64,000 nt of DNA from JAFDCJ01 sp964527835 (GTDB lineage: Bacteria; Desulfobacterota; Desulfobacteria; Desulfobacterales; JAFDCJ01), in assembly GCA_964527835.1 (NCBI GenBank), contig CAZGNV010000002.1, positions 79,899 to 143,898 on the forward strand, given 5' to 3'. Shown one piece after another: positions 51,074-59,954 of this stretch. Both the position numbers and the translations under genes were made by a program. The notes under the pieces are model-generated. The model had not been told where the DNA came from. It saw nothing but the letters and a program-made list of their open reading frames with translations, and did no database searches. Position 1 is the stretch's first letter, and every line of letters begins with the position of its first letter.

Positions 51074-52780
51074 ATGAAAAGAAAATTACCACTGTTCAGT
51101 CTAATGCTTTTCGCGCTGGCCGCCCTGCTGGCGGTTCCCACCGGCGCATTCTCGGCGGTGACGCTGTCGGCCGCCGATTTCAAGGCCGGCGACACGGTCA
51201 CCATTGAGGGCACCATCGCCCCCGGTCAGGACCTGTATGTCGCCATTGCCCAGCAAAAAATGTTTGCCCCCAAGGACACCGAAGGCGTTCATGAGCTCAA
51301 GCGGCTGAAAAAAGATGCCAAGAAAAAGGGATTTGCCATGGACACCGCCATCCCGCCCCTTTTCTACATGCTGACCACCGCACCGGATAAATTCGGCAAG
51401 GTGGCCGAAAAAAAATTCGGCGGCCCTTCCTTTTTCACCCAGGGCGGCAAAAGAGGGCTGTACAAAACCACCATGTTCAAGCTGGGCAAATGGGATGCCC
51501 TGTCGTCTGACGCCAAAAGCGCCCTGGGGCCCATTAAAAGTGCTGCACAGTGGAAATTTTACAAGTACGCCCACCAGAGCAGCTACGGCATCAACACCAT
51601 TGTCAAGGAAGCCACCAAGGTGGGCAAAGTCACCATTTTCGCCCGCAGCGTGCTGGCCGACTTCAACGCCTCCAATAATTACTGGGACAAGGGCACCAAA
51701 ATTTCCCTGGACAAAAACACGGGCAAGTTCACCGTATCCTTCAAGACTTTTCGCCACACGCCGCCGGACACCAAATTCGACGTCTATGTCAACGGCGGCA
51801 AAGCCGGCAGCTACAATGTCAGCAAAAACGGGTTCTGGCTGTCTTTGGGCGGCCGTTACATGAATCCGCTGTGGATTATCATCGGCGCCATTCTGGTGGG
51901 CACCTATTTTTCCATGATCGGAGCCGCCGGCGGCATGCTCATGGCCGCTTTCCAGGTCATCGTGGTGCAGACTGCCGGTCCCATCGGCATCAATGCCGCC
52001 AACGTCCTGCGGCCTTCGAACATGGCCCTGACCCTGTTTTCGCCGCTGGGCTCCTTTTACCGTTACGCAGTCAAGGAAAGACGGGTCGCCTGGCCGGTGG
52101 GGATTTCCTTCGGGGTGGGAATTTTTCTGGGTTCCATCTGGCTGGGCAAATACGCCACCCAGTATCTGCCCATGAAAACCTACAAGGAATGGCTGGCGGT
52201 GCTGGTGGTGCTCATGGGCATCCGGACCCTCTACGAACTTTCCCCGAAGGTCATGGAAAAACGGAAAAACATCAAGGCCATGGTCAAAAAGTTCAACGAG
52301 GCGGTGGCCAAGGCCAAGGCGGAAGGCAAATCGGTGGAAATGGGGCGCATCGAACCGGTCAAATCCGGCCTGACCGACTACCGGTTCAAGTTCTGGGGTG
52401 AGGAGTTCACCATCAACCCGCTGCTGTTCGGCCTGCTGGGCCTGGGCATCGGGATCGTGTCCCGCAGCTTCGGTATCGGCGGCGGATTTCTGCTCGTGCC
52501 GGCCATGACCACCCTGGGGGCGCTGCCCATGTATGTCGCCGTGCCCATCTCGTTGATCGGAACCTGCTTTTCCAGTATCGGCGCCTTTCTGGGATATCTG
52601 ATGAACGGCTACCTGCCGGATCTGTGGCTGATGATTTCCATCATCATCGGCGGCTTTGTCGGCGGCATGCTCGGCAGCCGGGCCCAGAAGCTGTTCAGCG
52701 AGAAAACCCTGAAAGTCGTTCTGGCCATCACCCTGTTCTTTTTGTTCTTCCGTTTCTTTAAGATTGAAATCTGGATCTAA
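51074..52780 (+). CDS. TauE/SafE-family anion permease with large N-terminal periplasmic domain
   Basis: The 568-aa protein begins with a signal peptide (about residues 1-26) and a ~230-residue lysine-rich periplasmic domain. The C-terminal ~300 residues form a TauE/SafE transporter of about eight helices. The repeated family motif is visible twice: GTYFSMIGAAGGMLMAAFQVIV (near residue 277) and GIVSRSFGIGGGFLLVPAM (near residue 460). Family members export sulfite, sulfoacetate or related organic anions. A hydrophilic cytoplasmic loop (about 390-430) separates the two halves. ATG 51074 has GGAGGAG upstream. A terminator follows. Confidence 0.85.
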   Translation: MKRKLPLFSLMLFALAALLAVPTGAFSAVTLSAADFKAGDTVTIEGTIAPGQDLYVAIAQQKMFAPKDTEGVHELKRLKKDAKKKGFAMDTAIPPLFYMLTTAPDKFGKVAEKKFGGPSFFTQGGKRGLYKTTMFKLGKWDALSSDAKSALGPIKSAAQWKFYKYAHQSSYGINTIVKEATKVGKVTIFARSVLADFNASNNYWDKGTKISLDKNTGKFTVSFKTFRHTPPDTKFDVYVNGGKAGSYNVSKNGFWLSLGGRYMNPLWIIIGAILVGTYFSMIGAAGGMLMAAFQVIVVQTAGPIGINAANVLRPSNMALTLFSPLGSFYRYAVKERRVAWPVGISFGVGIFLGSIWLGKYATQYLPMKTYKEWLAVLVVLMGIRTLYELSPKVMEKRKNIKAMVKKFNEAVAKAKAEGKSVEMGRIEPVKSGLTDYRFKFWGEEFTINPLLFGLLGLGIGIVSRSFGIGGGFLLVPAMTTLGALPMYVAVPISLIGTCFSSIGAFLGYLMNGYLPDLWLMISIIIGGFVGGMLGSRAQKLFSEKTLKVVLAITLFFLFFRFFKIEIWI

Positions 52781-52791
52781 AACGTGGTAAC

Positions 52792-52836
52792 AAAACCCCG
52801 GTTGATCAGTATGTTCAACCGGGGTTTTTCTTTTTT
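52792..52836 (+). terminator. Rho-independent terminator after the permease gene
   Basis: A 14-base-pair perfect stem, AAAACCCCGGTTGA with TCAACCGGGGTTTT, closes a nine-base loop and is followed by a T-rich tail (TTTTTCTTTTTT). It begins 11 bases after the permease stop codon. Confidence 0.92.
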
Positions 52837-52889
52837 ACAAACAGACAGGCGGTAACGTTTCAATTAGTTGCCCTTGGCCCGCGGAATAT

Positions 52890-53051
52890 GTATTTTGGCC
52901 TCGCTCCCGGTGTCCATTTGGGGCGCCAGCGGATCAGTTGGCTAAATTTCAAGAACTCGTCGCAGGCTCCTCAAACAGCTTGAAATTTTTAACGCCAACC
53001 AACCCGCTGACTTTTTCCCCCAAATGGACAATGCCGCTCAACCAAAACACA
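52890..53051. repeat. Long imperfect palindromic element (family B core)
   Basis: The gap after the terminator is a near-continuous inverted repeat: TGTCCATTTGGGG with CCCCCAAATGGACA, AGCGGATCAGTTGG with CCAACCCGCTGA, and GTTGGCTAAATTTCAAG with CTTGAAATTTTTAACG. The loop (52954-52978) contains ACTCGTCGCAGGCTCCTCAA. The stretch 52955-52995 is almost identical to 25279-25319. No coding sequence is present. Confidence 0.65.
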
Positions 53052-53123
53052 GATTCCGCTCCGTTTGTAGCAGATCACCCTAACTTTTTCAGAACTTGTG
53101 CAGGCCAGTCATAACCATTTGCC

Positions 53124-53717
53124 ATGGAAGCATTGCTCGATATTGTCTGGCATCACATCCTGCTTGCCGTGGGATATGCCAGAAGCCTGCTGGACCTGGT
53201 CTTTTCCCCCTTGAACGCCCTGGGGCCGGCGATTGCCATATCCATCATCGCCCTGATCACGGTGGGCATCACAAAGTTTTTGTCCAGCCGGTTCAAAACC
53301 CGGCGCTATCTGCAACTGCAGCAGCAGTTCCGACACTGGTACCAGGTGCGCCAGGAAGCGCTGAAATGTGAAGACCCTGAAAAAGCAAAACGCCTGGCAA
53401 AAAACATTGATGAGGCCCGGCTCAACAAGTTATATTACGACTATTTTTTTGAAGGCTTGATGAACAGCCTGGCCACCAAGTACCTGCCGATTTTTATCAT
53501 GCTCGCCTATGTCAATGAAACCTACCGGCCGGCCGCCCTGGCCAAGCGCTTCGGACGCGAGGCCGTCTTGACCTTCGGCGGCGCAAACAGCTCAGTACCG
53601 CCGGTGGGGGCGGTATTCTGGTTTGTGCTGTCACTGTTGTTTTTTTATCTGACGTGGCACTTTGTCCACCAAATATACACCCGCCGCCGGAAGCCCGCCG
53701 ATCAAAGCGAACCGTGA
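53124..53717 (+). CDS. Small membrane protein with Oxa1/EMC3 (DUF106)-like topology
   Basis: The 197-aa protein has a first hydrophobic helix (about residues 28-50). A long charged, Gln/Arg/Lys-rich helical segment (about 56-105) fits a coiled coil. Two more hydrophobic regions follow (about 118-132 and 155-180). This order, TM - cytoplasmic coiled coil - TM - TM, is that of DUF106/EMC3/TMCO1 proteins of the Oxa1/YidC insertase superfamily, usually archaeal or eukaryotic. I see no diagnostic residue, so the call rests on topology. No neighbour suggests a role. Confidence 0.5.
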   Translation: MEALLDIVWHHILLAVGYARSLLDLVFSPLNALGPAIAISIIALITVGITKFLSSRFKTRRYLQLQQQFRHWYQVRQEALKCEDPEKAKRLAKNIDEARLNKLYYDYFFEGLMNSLATKYLPIFIMLAYVNETYRPAALAKRFGREAVLTFGGANSSVPPVGAVFWFVLSLLFFYLTWHFVHQIYTRRRKPADQSEP

Positions 53718-53808
53718 CCGGCTCACCGGCTTCTGCTCTTTATGCCCTGCATAACCGATCGTATTTTGGGTGCCCTTTGAAACACGCCGGACTGGAAAAT
53801 TCCAGCCA

Positions 53809-55416
53809 TTAGGCCTTCTCCAGACAAACGCCTGACGGCACCGAGGTGGGATGAGGTTTCAGCTGGAAAACCACGGGCCACGAGATACAAAAGGTACTGC
53901 CACCGGAAGCATGGCAATCCTGTACGGTTCGACAGTGGGGACAGGCGGAAATCCTTCCCGGACACTGCTCGTTGTCTGTGGCAAGATGCACACAGCGGCG
54001 GCTCTGGGCACTGATATCAAAACCCAGCCGTTGGGCATAAAGCTTGAAGCGCAAAAGATCGAGGCCCTTGCCGCCGGCGCCGAAAACAAACGGTTTTTCG
54101 GAAGTATAGACCCGCAGGTCCTGGGTGGGATAAAATCCATCGAAAATGCGGCTCAGGTTTTCAGGGGTGATCCCCACGCCGGTATCGCGAATTTTCGTTT
54201 GCAGGCAATTACCGTTGGTTTCCACGGCGACTTGCACCCAACCGCCATCGGGGGTGTTCTCGATGGCGTTTCGGAGCATCCCCTCCAGCACATCCTTGAC
54301 GACCTCGGCATCGATTGCCAGCATCGCATCGCAATCACCTTCCACGGTCAGCGCCACCTGCCGATGGGAAGCCTGCTGCTTCACGTCCCGGAGCAGCCCA
54401 CTGACCAACGGATGCAATCGTAATGGTTTGCAGTCGCTGGAGGCCGGTTCTTGCCGGGGAGCATCGCAGGCCCGAACGATATCTTCAGCCTTTTGCTGGA
54501 TTTCGATCAACCGCCGGATTTGCCGCTCCAGGCATTCAAAAAAGCGCTGGGACTGAATATCGGAGGCTTGCCTGACCAGCCAGCGCTGCATGAGCTTGAT
54601 GTTTCCCCGCATTATCGCCAGCGGGGTTCCCAGTTCATGGGCCAGGTGATGAAGGGCCCGATCCTTGGCCTTGTGCAGGCATTCCAGTTCCCTGGAGGCG
54701 ACCTGCTCCACCATGCGGAAATGCATGGCAACGGCCGCCGACAGAAAAACCGAGAGCCAGAAAGAAGCGAACCACAAGATTTTATCTTCGGTGAGCATGA
54801 CTGCGCCGAAAGACAGCAGCGCATCATGGACACCGCCCAACAGCCACAGCAGCAGTCCACAGCCGCAAAGCCACAAGTAAACCGACGCCCTGGATCTCTG
54901 CTGCCACAACCGCTGGACGACCATGGCAAAATAGATACTGCAGGCCAGCAGGCAGTAACCGTATATCAGCGGATTGAGCACCTTGGACTGGGGCCGCAAA
55001 ACGTCGGGATACAGGGGATGGACTTTCAGCGGCAGGCCGTAAAGCCAGGGATGATCGCCCAGCAGGGCAGCAATGGCCAGCACCGCACTGATCGTCACCA
55101 CCAGTACTCCTGCCCGCCCGGGCTTTTCGCCGAACAAACTTTTCATGAACAGGTACCAGCAGGCAGGCAGCATGGCCAGGCCCGCATGACTGATTTTGTA
55201 TGACCATAAAATGGAGGCGGTGGATTGTTGCAATCCCTGGACAAACCAGCCGAAGAAAAAAAGGCTGCCGCAAAGGTAAAATGCGAACAACCAGACCAGG
55301 GGACGGTAGTGGCGGAAAGCAGCCCCCGCCGCCAGGCATAGAATGGCCATCACCACGTTGGTAGCAAAGCCGAAAAAGGGGCCAATACCGAAATGGGGAA
55401 TAACCATGGGCAGCAT
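53809..55416 (-). CDS. Membrane sensor histidine kinase with seven-helix-like sensor domain
   Basis: The 535-aa protein has about seven hydrophobic helices in its first ~220 residues and then a HisKA/HATPase core. The H-box is HHLAHELGTPLAIMRGN (near residue 256), the N-box LRNAIENTPDGG (near residue 379), with DTGVGITPENLSRIF and GAGGKGLDLLRFKLY for ATP binding. After the kinase a short C-terminal region contains five Cys (CVHLATDNEQC, CPHC, DCH), which may bind metal. No response regulator is next to it; the upstream gene on the same strand is a STAND/BTAD regulator. ATG 55416 has GGGAG eight bases upstream; an ATG eleven codons earlier is possible. Confidence 0.83.
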   Translation of the reverse strand: MLPMVIPHFGIGPFFGFATNVVMAILCLAAGAAFRHYRPLVWLFAFYLCGSLFFFGWFVQGLQQSTASILWSYKISHAGLAMLPACWYLFMKSLFGEKPGRAGVLVVTISAVLAIAALLGDHPWLYGLPLKVHPLYPDVLRPQSKVLNPLIYGYCLLACSIYFAMVVQRLWQQRSRASVYLWLCGCGLLLWLLGGVHDALLSFGAVMLTEDKILWFASFWLSVFLSAAVAMHFRMVEQVASRELECLHKAKDRALHHLAHELGTPLAIMRGNIKLMQRWLVRQASDIQSQRFFECLERQIRRLIEIQQKAEDIVRACDAPRQEPASSDCKPLRLHPLVSGLLRDVKQQASHRQVALTVEGDCDAMLAIDAEVVKDVLEGMLRNAIENTPDGGWVQVAVETNGNCLQTKIRDTGVGITPENLSRIFDGFYPTQDLRVYTSEKPFVFGAGGKGLDLLRFKLYAQRLGFDISAQSRRCVHLATDNEQCPGRISACPHCRTVQDCHASGGSTFCISWPVVFQLKPHPTSVPSGVCLEKA

Positions 55417-55654
55417 GGCGGATTCTCCCGGCGCGAGTATCAACCTCATCCGCAGCCGATTGCGTGTTGAAGCATAAAAAATCGTTTCTCATATAGCATC
55501 CGCCAGGTTGCAATGCGGTTGCAAATCAGCGGGGCCGGCGGCAAGGGAGCGCTGACATAATTAATTGAAACCATAGAAAATCTATTAAAAATCGGTGTGA
55601 AAATCAGTCGGCATTGGAAAAAAACTGCAAAACGTCTTTGCCTGCCGGGCCTGG

Positions 55655-58600
55655 TCAAGAGGACTCGAGGATCTTTTGGTAAATGGCCATGATTATAGGC
55701 GACGGCTTGGAGCCGGGCTCCAGGGCCAGCATCCTGTTGTAGGCCGTGTATATATCCAGGGCCGCATTGCGCAAACCGCGGTTAAAATACAGGGTCATCA
55801 GTCTTTGATAGCTTTCCTCGGTCAGCGGATCGATTTGCCTCAGCTGTTCGTAGTACCGCGTCGCCCTTCTCATGGCCCCCTGCTTTTCACTGATTTCGGC
55901 CATTTTGTGCAAAAGCTCGATGAAATTTTGTTTCAGCCTTTTTCTCATCCCATCGGCCCATTCATAATAGACGTCCCCGGGCAAAAAATCCCCGCGGTAC
56001 AGGGCGATGGCTTTGCGGCCAGTTACCAGGGCCTCCTTGAGCATTCCTTCTTGGCTCTGTTCAAGGGCTTGATTGCACCACATCAGGAACTTTTCCGCAT
56101 CGACGTCACAAAGCTCGGCATCCAGCGAAACCAGTCCGTCTTTGAGATGGACGTAGCGAGACCCCAGGGATTTCTCCAGATCCGGTTCCAGTACCTTGCG
56201 CAGGCGATGCAGGCTGGACTTGAGGTTGCTTTCCGCCGCAGCCATACTGCTTTCCGGCCAGAGGGCTTCCATCAACCGCTCCTGGGGCACTTCCCGCGAT
56301 CGGTGGGCCACGATAGCCTTCAAAAGCAGCTTGGAGCGGGCACCTTTCCACTGCGAATCCGGCACCGGCGCATCTCCCAGCAACACTGTGAATTCTCCCA
56401 GGGTTTCGATGACCAGCCGCGGTGCATGGCGCCGGTGGATCATTGCCTGGAGTCTGCAGGCCTGGCTGCGGACCTCACGGTTTGGACTATGCAAAAGTTT
56501 TTTCAGTTCACCGGCCGCCAGATCCGCCGGCAAGTCGGCAAGCAAGGCGGCCGCATAGTCAACCACATCCCGGATATTCAGCTCAACGGCAAGGAGGCAC
56601 GCCAGTGCCAAGTCCCGCGGGCTCATCAAAATCAGGTGATGGTACCCCCTTTGCCTTGCGATCTTGAATCCTTGCTGCAGATAGACAGCAGCATCCCCTC
56701 TATTTTTCCGGGCGAACCGCATCAAGGCCAGTGCCAGGCAGGTGTCCACCTGCAAAAGATGGTTGGCTATGTCTTCGAAATGATCAAGGGCTTCCAGCAA
56801 CCCGTTTTCATCCTCGACCGAAGCGTTGCCCAGGTGAAGGGAAAGCAGACCCATGACCACAATTGAGATCCTGGAAAAAATATGATGGCCTGAAGTTGCC
56901 AACGCTTTGGAGGACAAAACCTCCCGGGACCTCTGAATATACTTTGCGGCCTTCAAGTAATCTTGGCGGTGATAGAAAAACAGCCCCAGCAACAATGGCA
57001 CCGTTCCCTGCAGGAACAGATTTTCAATCAGGGCGGCAAGGTCCAGCAGGCGCCGGCCGATGGTTTCCACTTCTTCCCGTTCTGCGCTGTAAACCTTCAA
57101 CCACAGCTCCCAGAAAAGCGCCATAGGATAAAGGTAGACCAGACCGAACTGCTCGGCCATCTCCTGGGCCCTTGACACCAACTGCGCACAGCGCTGCAAA
57201 TCTCCCCGAAACAACGATCCGAGACTGTAAGTAATCAACTGGATGCATTGAAACTCGGGATAATCATATTTTGATACCAGTCGATCAAGCTTGCGGCAAA
57301 GTTCATCCGCCCGGGAAAACTCCCCCAGAAAAGAAAGGCCCATTACCGCATAGGTCAGGGCGCTGACCTGGGTTACGGGCACACCAGCTTCCTTTGCAAT
57401 CAAGTACGCATTGTAACTGGCCCGGTAGCCCTTGCGCGGGTTGCCGGCCCGCAGGTTGTAGGCCAGGCCGATCTGGCTCCAGAGAATCGCACGTTCATAG
57501 CCATAACAGTCCGGCGACAAAGACTCCAGCAGCCTTTCAGCGTGCTCCAGCAACTCGTTCAACGGTATCTGGTCCCGGCCTCTGATGATGGAGGCCCCGA
57601 TCAGGTATGCCAGTGCCAGCAAATGCCCGCGCTCGTCTCCCTGCTCCTGGAACATTACCAGGGCTCTTTGCAAGTCAGCGTTGCTTTGCACAGCCTTGGT
57701 GAAGCGGGTGGTCATGGCCCTATAAAACAGAAGCCAGGGATGTTCCGGTATCAATGCCGGCGGCAGGGCCTGCAACCAGTCGGCAAAATCACCGGTACGC
57801 CCATTTCGCAACAGGTCCAGTCCCACTTTTTCGATCATGTCAACCGCCTGCGGGTAGCACTTTGCTTCCAGGTAGCATTTGATCGCTTCTTGTCGTTGCT
57901 CCCGCTGTTCGTAAAGTCCGCCGGCCTTGAGGAGCAAGGTTTTTTTCCGGGCAATATCCATCTCCGATTCGAACCTGGCCTTTAGAAAATCCCGGAACAA
58001 CTGGTGGATCCGAAACGACCACCCGCTTTGAGGGTCATAAAATGAATGGATGAACAGGTTGCGCCGCGCAAGATCCTGCAGTATTTCAACGGCGGCTTTC
58101 ACCCCGGTAAGTTCCTTCAAGAAACCCGGTTCGAGCACATCAAGCGTTGATGCCTGCAGCAGGAATGTTTGAACCGCCTGCGGCTGAGACGAGAAGATTT
58201 CATCGCTGAAATATTGAAACAATTCCGATTTCAAATCTCCGGACAACTCCTGCCCGAAGATTTGACGGCTGGAAACCGCTGGAAAGCGCTCCAGGAATTC
58301 ATTGAGTAAAACCAGGCCGCCTACCCACCCCTCGGTGAGCTTGTGAATGCGCTTCAATTGCGTGGCCGGAAGTGGGACTTTTTGCACTTGCCGGAAAAAC
58401 TCCCGAGTTTCCTCCAACGTGAAAGCCAGCGACTGGTTGTCGAGCACAAAAGCCTCCTGGCGAATTTTGAAGCGTTGAATGTCAATGGGAGGATTTTGCC
58501 GAGATAGCAGGAAAAGATGAGCCCGGGCAGGCAGCTCATCAATGAGAACCTTGAGAAAAGCAAAGCAAGGTGCATCTCCGGATAAACGATCAAGGCCATC

Positions 58601-59008
58601 GAGCACCAGATAAACCGGAGCTGCAATCGGATTGAAGAGCATTTGCGTCCAGCGGCGGTACAGGGGGCCCTCCGCCCGGGGCCCCACGGTCACATTTGGG
58701 TACTGGAGGATTTGGGAAAAATCGGCAGCCGGAAAAACCTCTCGGAGGCAACCGGCCAGGGAATGCAGCAAGTTGACCGGGTCGCAGTCTTCGGGCTCCA
58801 GATTGACCCAGGAAACCGGCAGTTTTAACTGGTGAAGATATGAGGCCGCCAGGGTGGATTTGCCTTGGGCAGCCTGGCCCAGGATAAGGATGACTTTTTT
58901 TTCTTTATGGCTTTCCAGCTGTTTGAACAATCGCCTCCGGCATAATACATTCGGCAGACGCGGGGGCTTGAACTTGTGGGAACCGGGCAAATGCCTTGCT
59001 GTTTCCAT
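55655..59008 (-). CDS. Large STAND ATPase transcriptional regulator with BTAD domain (MalT/AfsR-like)
   Basis: The 1117-aa protein has an N-terminal ATP-binding module (Walker A GQAAQGKSTLAAS near residue 43, Walker B-like YLVLDGLDRLSG near residue 152). A long helical-repeat (TPR-like) sensor region covers about residues 350-840. The C-terminal winged-helix/BTAD pair begins VIETLGEFTVLLG (near residue 870), continues RSKLLLKAIVAHRSREVPQERLMEALWP and ends in the bacterial transcriptional activator fold. This combines the MalT-type signal-sensing STAND logic with the DNA-binding module of SARP regulators. It lies upstream of the kinase on the same strand. Ligand and target genes unknown. Confidence 0.85.
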   Translation of the reverse strand: METARHLPGSHKFKPPRLPNVLCRRRLFKQLESHKEKKVILILGQAAQGKSTLAASYLHQLKLPVSWVNLEPEDCDPVNLLHSLAGCLREVFPAADFSQILQYPNVTVGPRAEGPLYRRWTQMLFNPIAAPVYLVLDGLDRLSGDAPCFAFLKVLIDELPARAHLFLLSRQNPPIDIQRFKIRQEAFVLDNQSLAFTLEETREFFRQVQKVPLPATQLKRIHKLTEGWVGGLVLLNEFLERFPAVSSRQIFGQELSGDLKSELFQYFSDEIFSSQPQAVQTFLLQASTLDVLEPGFLKELTGVKAAVEILQDLARRNLFIHSFYDPQSGWSFRIHQLFRDFLKARFESEMDIARKKTLLLKAGGLYEQREQRQEAIKCYLEAKCYPQAVDMIEKVGLDLLRNGRTGDFADWLQALPPALIPEHPWLLFYRAMTTRFTKAVQSNADLQRALVMFQEQGDERGHLLALAYLIGASIIRGRDQIPLNELLEHAERLLESLSPDCYGYERAILWSQIGLAYNLRAGNPRKGYRASYNAYLIAKEAGVPVTQVSALTYAVMGLSFLGEFSRADELCRKLDRLVSKYDYPEFQCIQLITYSLGSLFRGDLQRCAQLVSRAQEMAEQFGLVYLYPMALFWELWLKVYSAEREEVETIGRRLLDLAALIENLFLQGTVPLLLGLFFYHRQDYLKAAKYIQRSREVLSSKALATSGHHIFSRISIVVMGLLSLHLGNASVEDENGLLEALDHFEDIANHLLQVDTCLALALMRFARKNRGDAAVYLQQGFKIARQRGYHHLILMSPRDLALACLLAVELNIRDVVDYAAALLADLPADLAAGELKKLLHSPNREVRSQACRLQAMIHRRHAPRLVIETLGEFTVLLGDAPVPDSQWKGARSKLLLKAIVAHRSREVPQERLMEALWPESSMAAAESNLKSSLHRLRKVLEPDLEKSLGSRYVHLKDGLVSLDAELCDVDAEKFLMWCNQALEQSQEGMLKEALVTGRKAIALYRGDFLPGDVYYEWADGMRKRLKQNFIELLHKMAEISEKQGAMRRATRYYEQLRQIDPLTEESYQRLMTLYFNRGLRNAALDIYTAYNRMLALEPGSKPSPIIMAIYQKILESS

Positions 59009-59474
59009 TGGGCCTACCTACAAACTTCAGAAGGCCAAAAGCCTAACTCACAGTCCGTTTATCGCCAAGAGCACTCGCTGAAATCCAACAGGAAGCAGGT
59101 TCTTTCCGGGGGAGGTAAATTTCTGTCGGCTGGTTCCGGTTTTTCTCATTTCCGTTCTGCACTCGAACTGCTAAACGCGAATTATAGGTACCATAGCGGA
59201 TGGCATCGGTCAACTGAAACTCTGCGGCAAGATCCATCCCGACTTGCATGCGGAACGATTTGACATTAAAGTTTAATCAGGGGAGGTCATCATCTCTTGC
59301 GCAATTGAATTTGCCACCCGGACAAAAATATAATATATAAATTGACTGGTTCCAGGTTCAAGGATTACAATCCGCATTGCTGGACCATGGCAAGACCAAA
59401 CTGCATATTGAACACGCCAAGTAAAACTTATTGAGAACTTATAAAAAAAGCACCCCATCTTAGGTGGCCGCAAA
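59009..59474. other. Intergenic region between divergent genes, no feature resolved
   Basis: This 466-base spacer separates the BTAD regulator from the small membrane protein. The half next to the latter is AT-rich with runs such as AAATATAATATATAAATT (near 59325-59342), likely promoter sequence. No palindrome, sigma-54 box or convincing short gene was found. Confidence 0.5.
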
Positions 59475-59954
59475 ATGAAAAACAAAAAGTTTTTGACCCT
59501 GGTGCTGTTGAGCGGCATCGCCATTGTTCCAACCCCCGTGCTGGCCACCCAGGGCCACGGCGGAATCGAAGGCGTATACGCCCACCAGCTGGCCCATGTG
59601 TTTTTCATCATTTCCATGGGTGGGCTCATCTACTGGTTGAAGCAGCACGGACTGGTGCGTGAAAGCGGCTGGCGGCTGATCCGGCTGGCGGCCTTTTTTT
59701 TCCTGCTCTGGAACCTGGACGCACTTTTCGTGCATGCCCTCGATGACCAGTTCAAAATCATCCAGGTCCAGCGCGTGGGGAGCTGGTCCATGCGCATTAC
59801 CGCTGCCGACCACCACGCGGGGTTTGAAGGCCTGTACTATCTTGCCAAACTGGATCATCTTCTGTGTGTTCCGGCAATCGTTTTTCTGTATCTCGGCTTG
59901 AAGCGGCTGCTGGCGGACCAGCGCGCAGGCGCCGCCGAACAGGAGTCCCCATGA
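59475..59954 (+). CDS. Small membrane protein preceding a sensor kinase
   Basis: The 159-aa protein has a signal-peptide-like N-terminus (about residues 1-25) and then about three hydrophobic helices (near 40-54, 68-84, 128-145). Several His residues (QGHGGIEGVYAHQLAH, HALDD, ADHHAGFEGLYYLAKLDH) could bind metal or haem. No family name is known to me. Its stop overlaps the kinase start by four bases (ATGA), so it probably forms part of the same sensory system, perhaps as the sensing subunit. Confidence 0.65.
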   Translation: MKNKKFLTLVLLSGIAIVPTPVLATQGHGGIEGVYAHQLAHVFFIISMGGLIYWLKQHGLVRESGWRLIRLAAFFFLLWNLDALFVHALDDQFKIIQVQRVGSWSMRITAADHHAGFEGLYYLAKLDHLLCVPAIVFLYLGLKRLLADQRAGAAEQESP

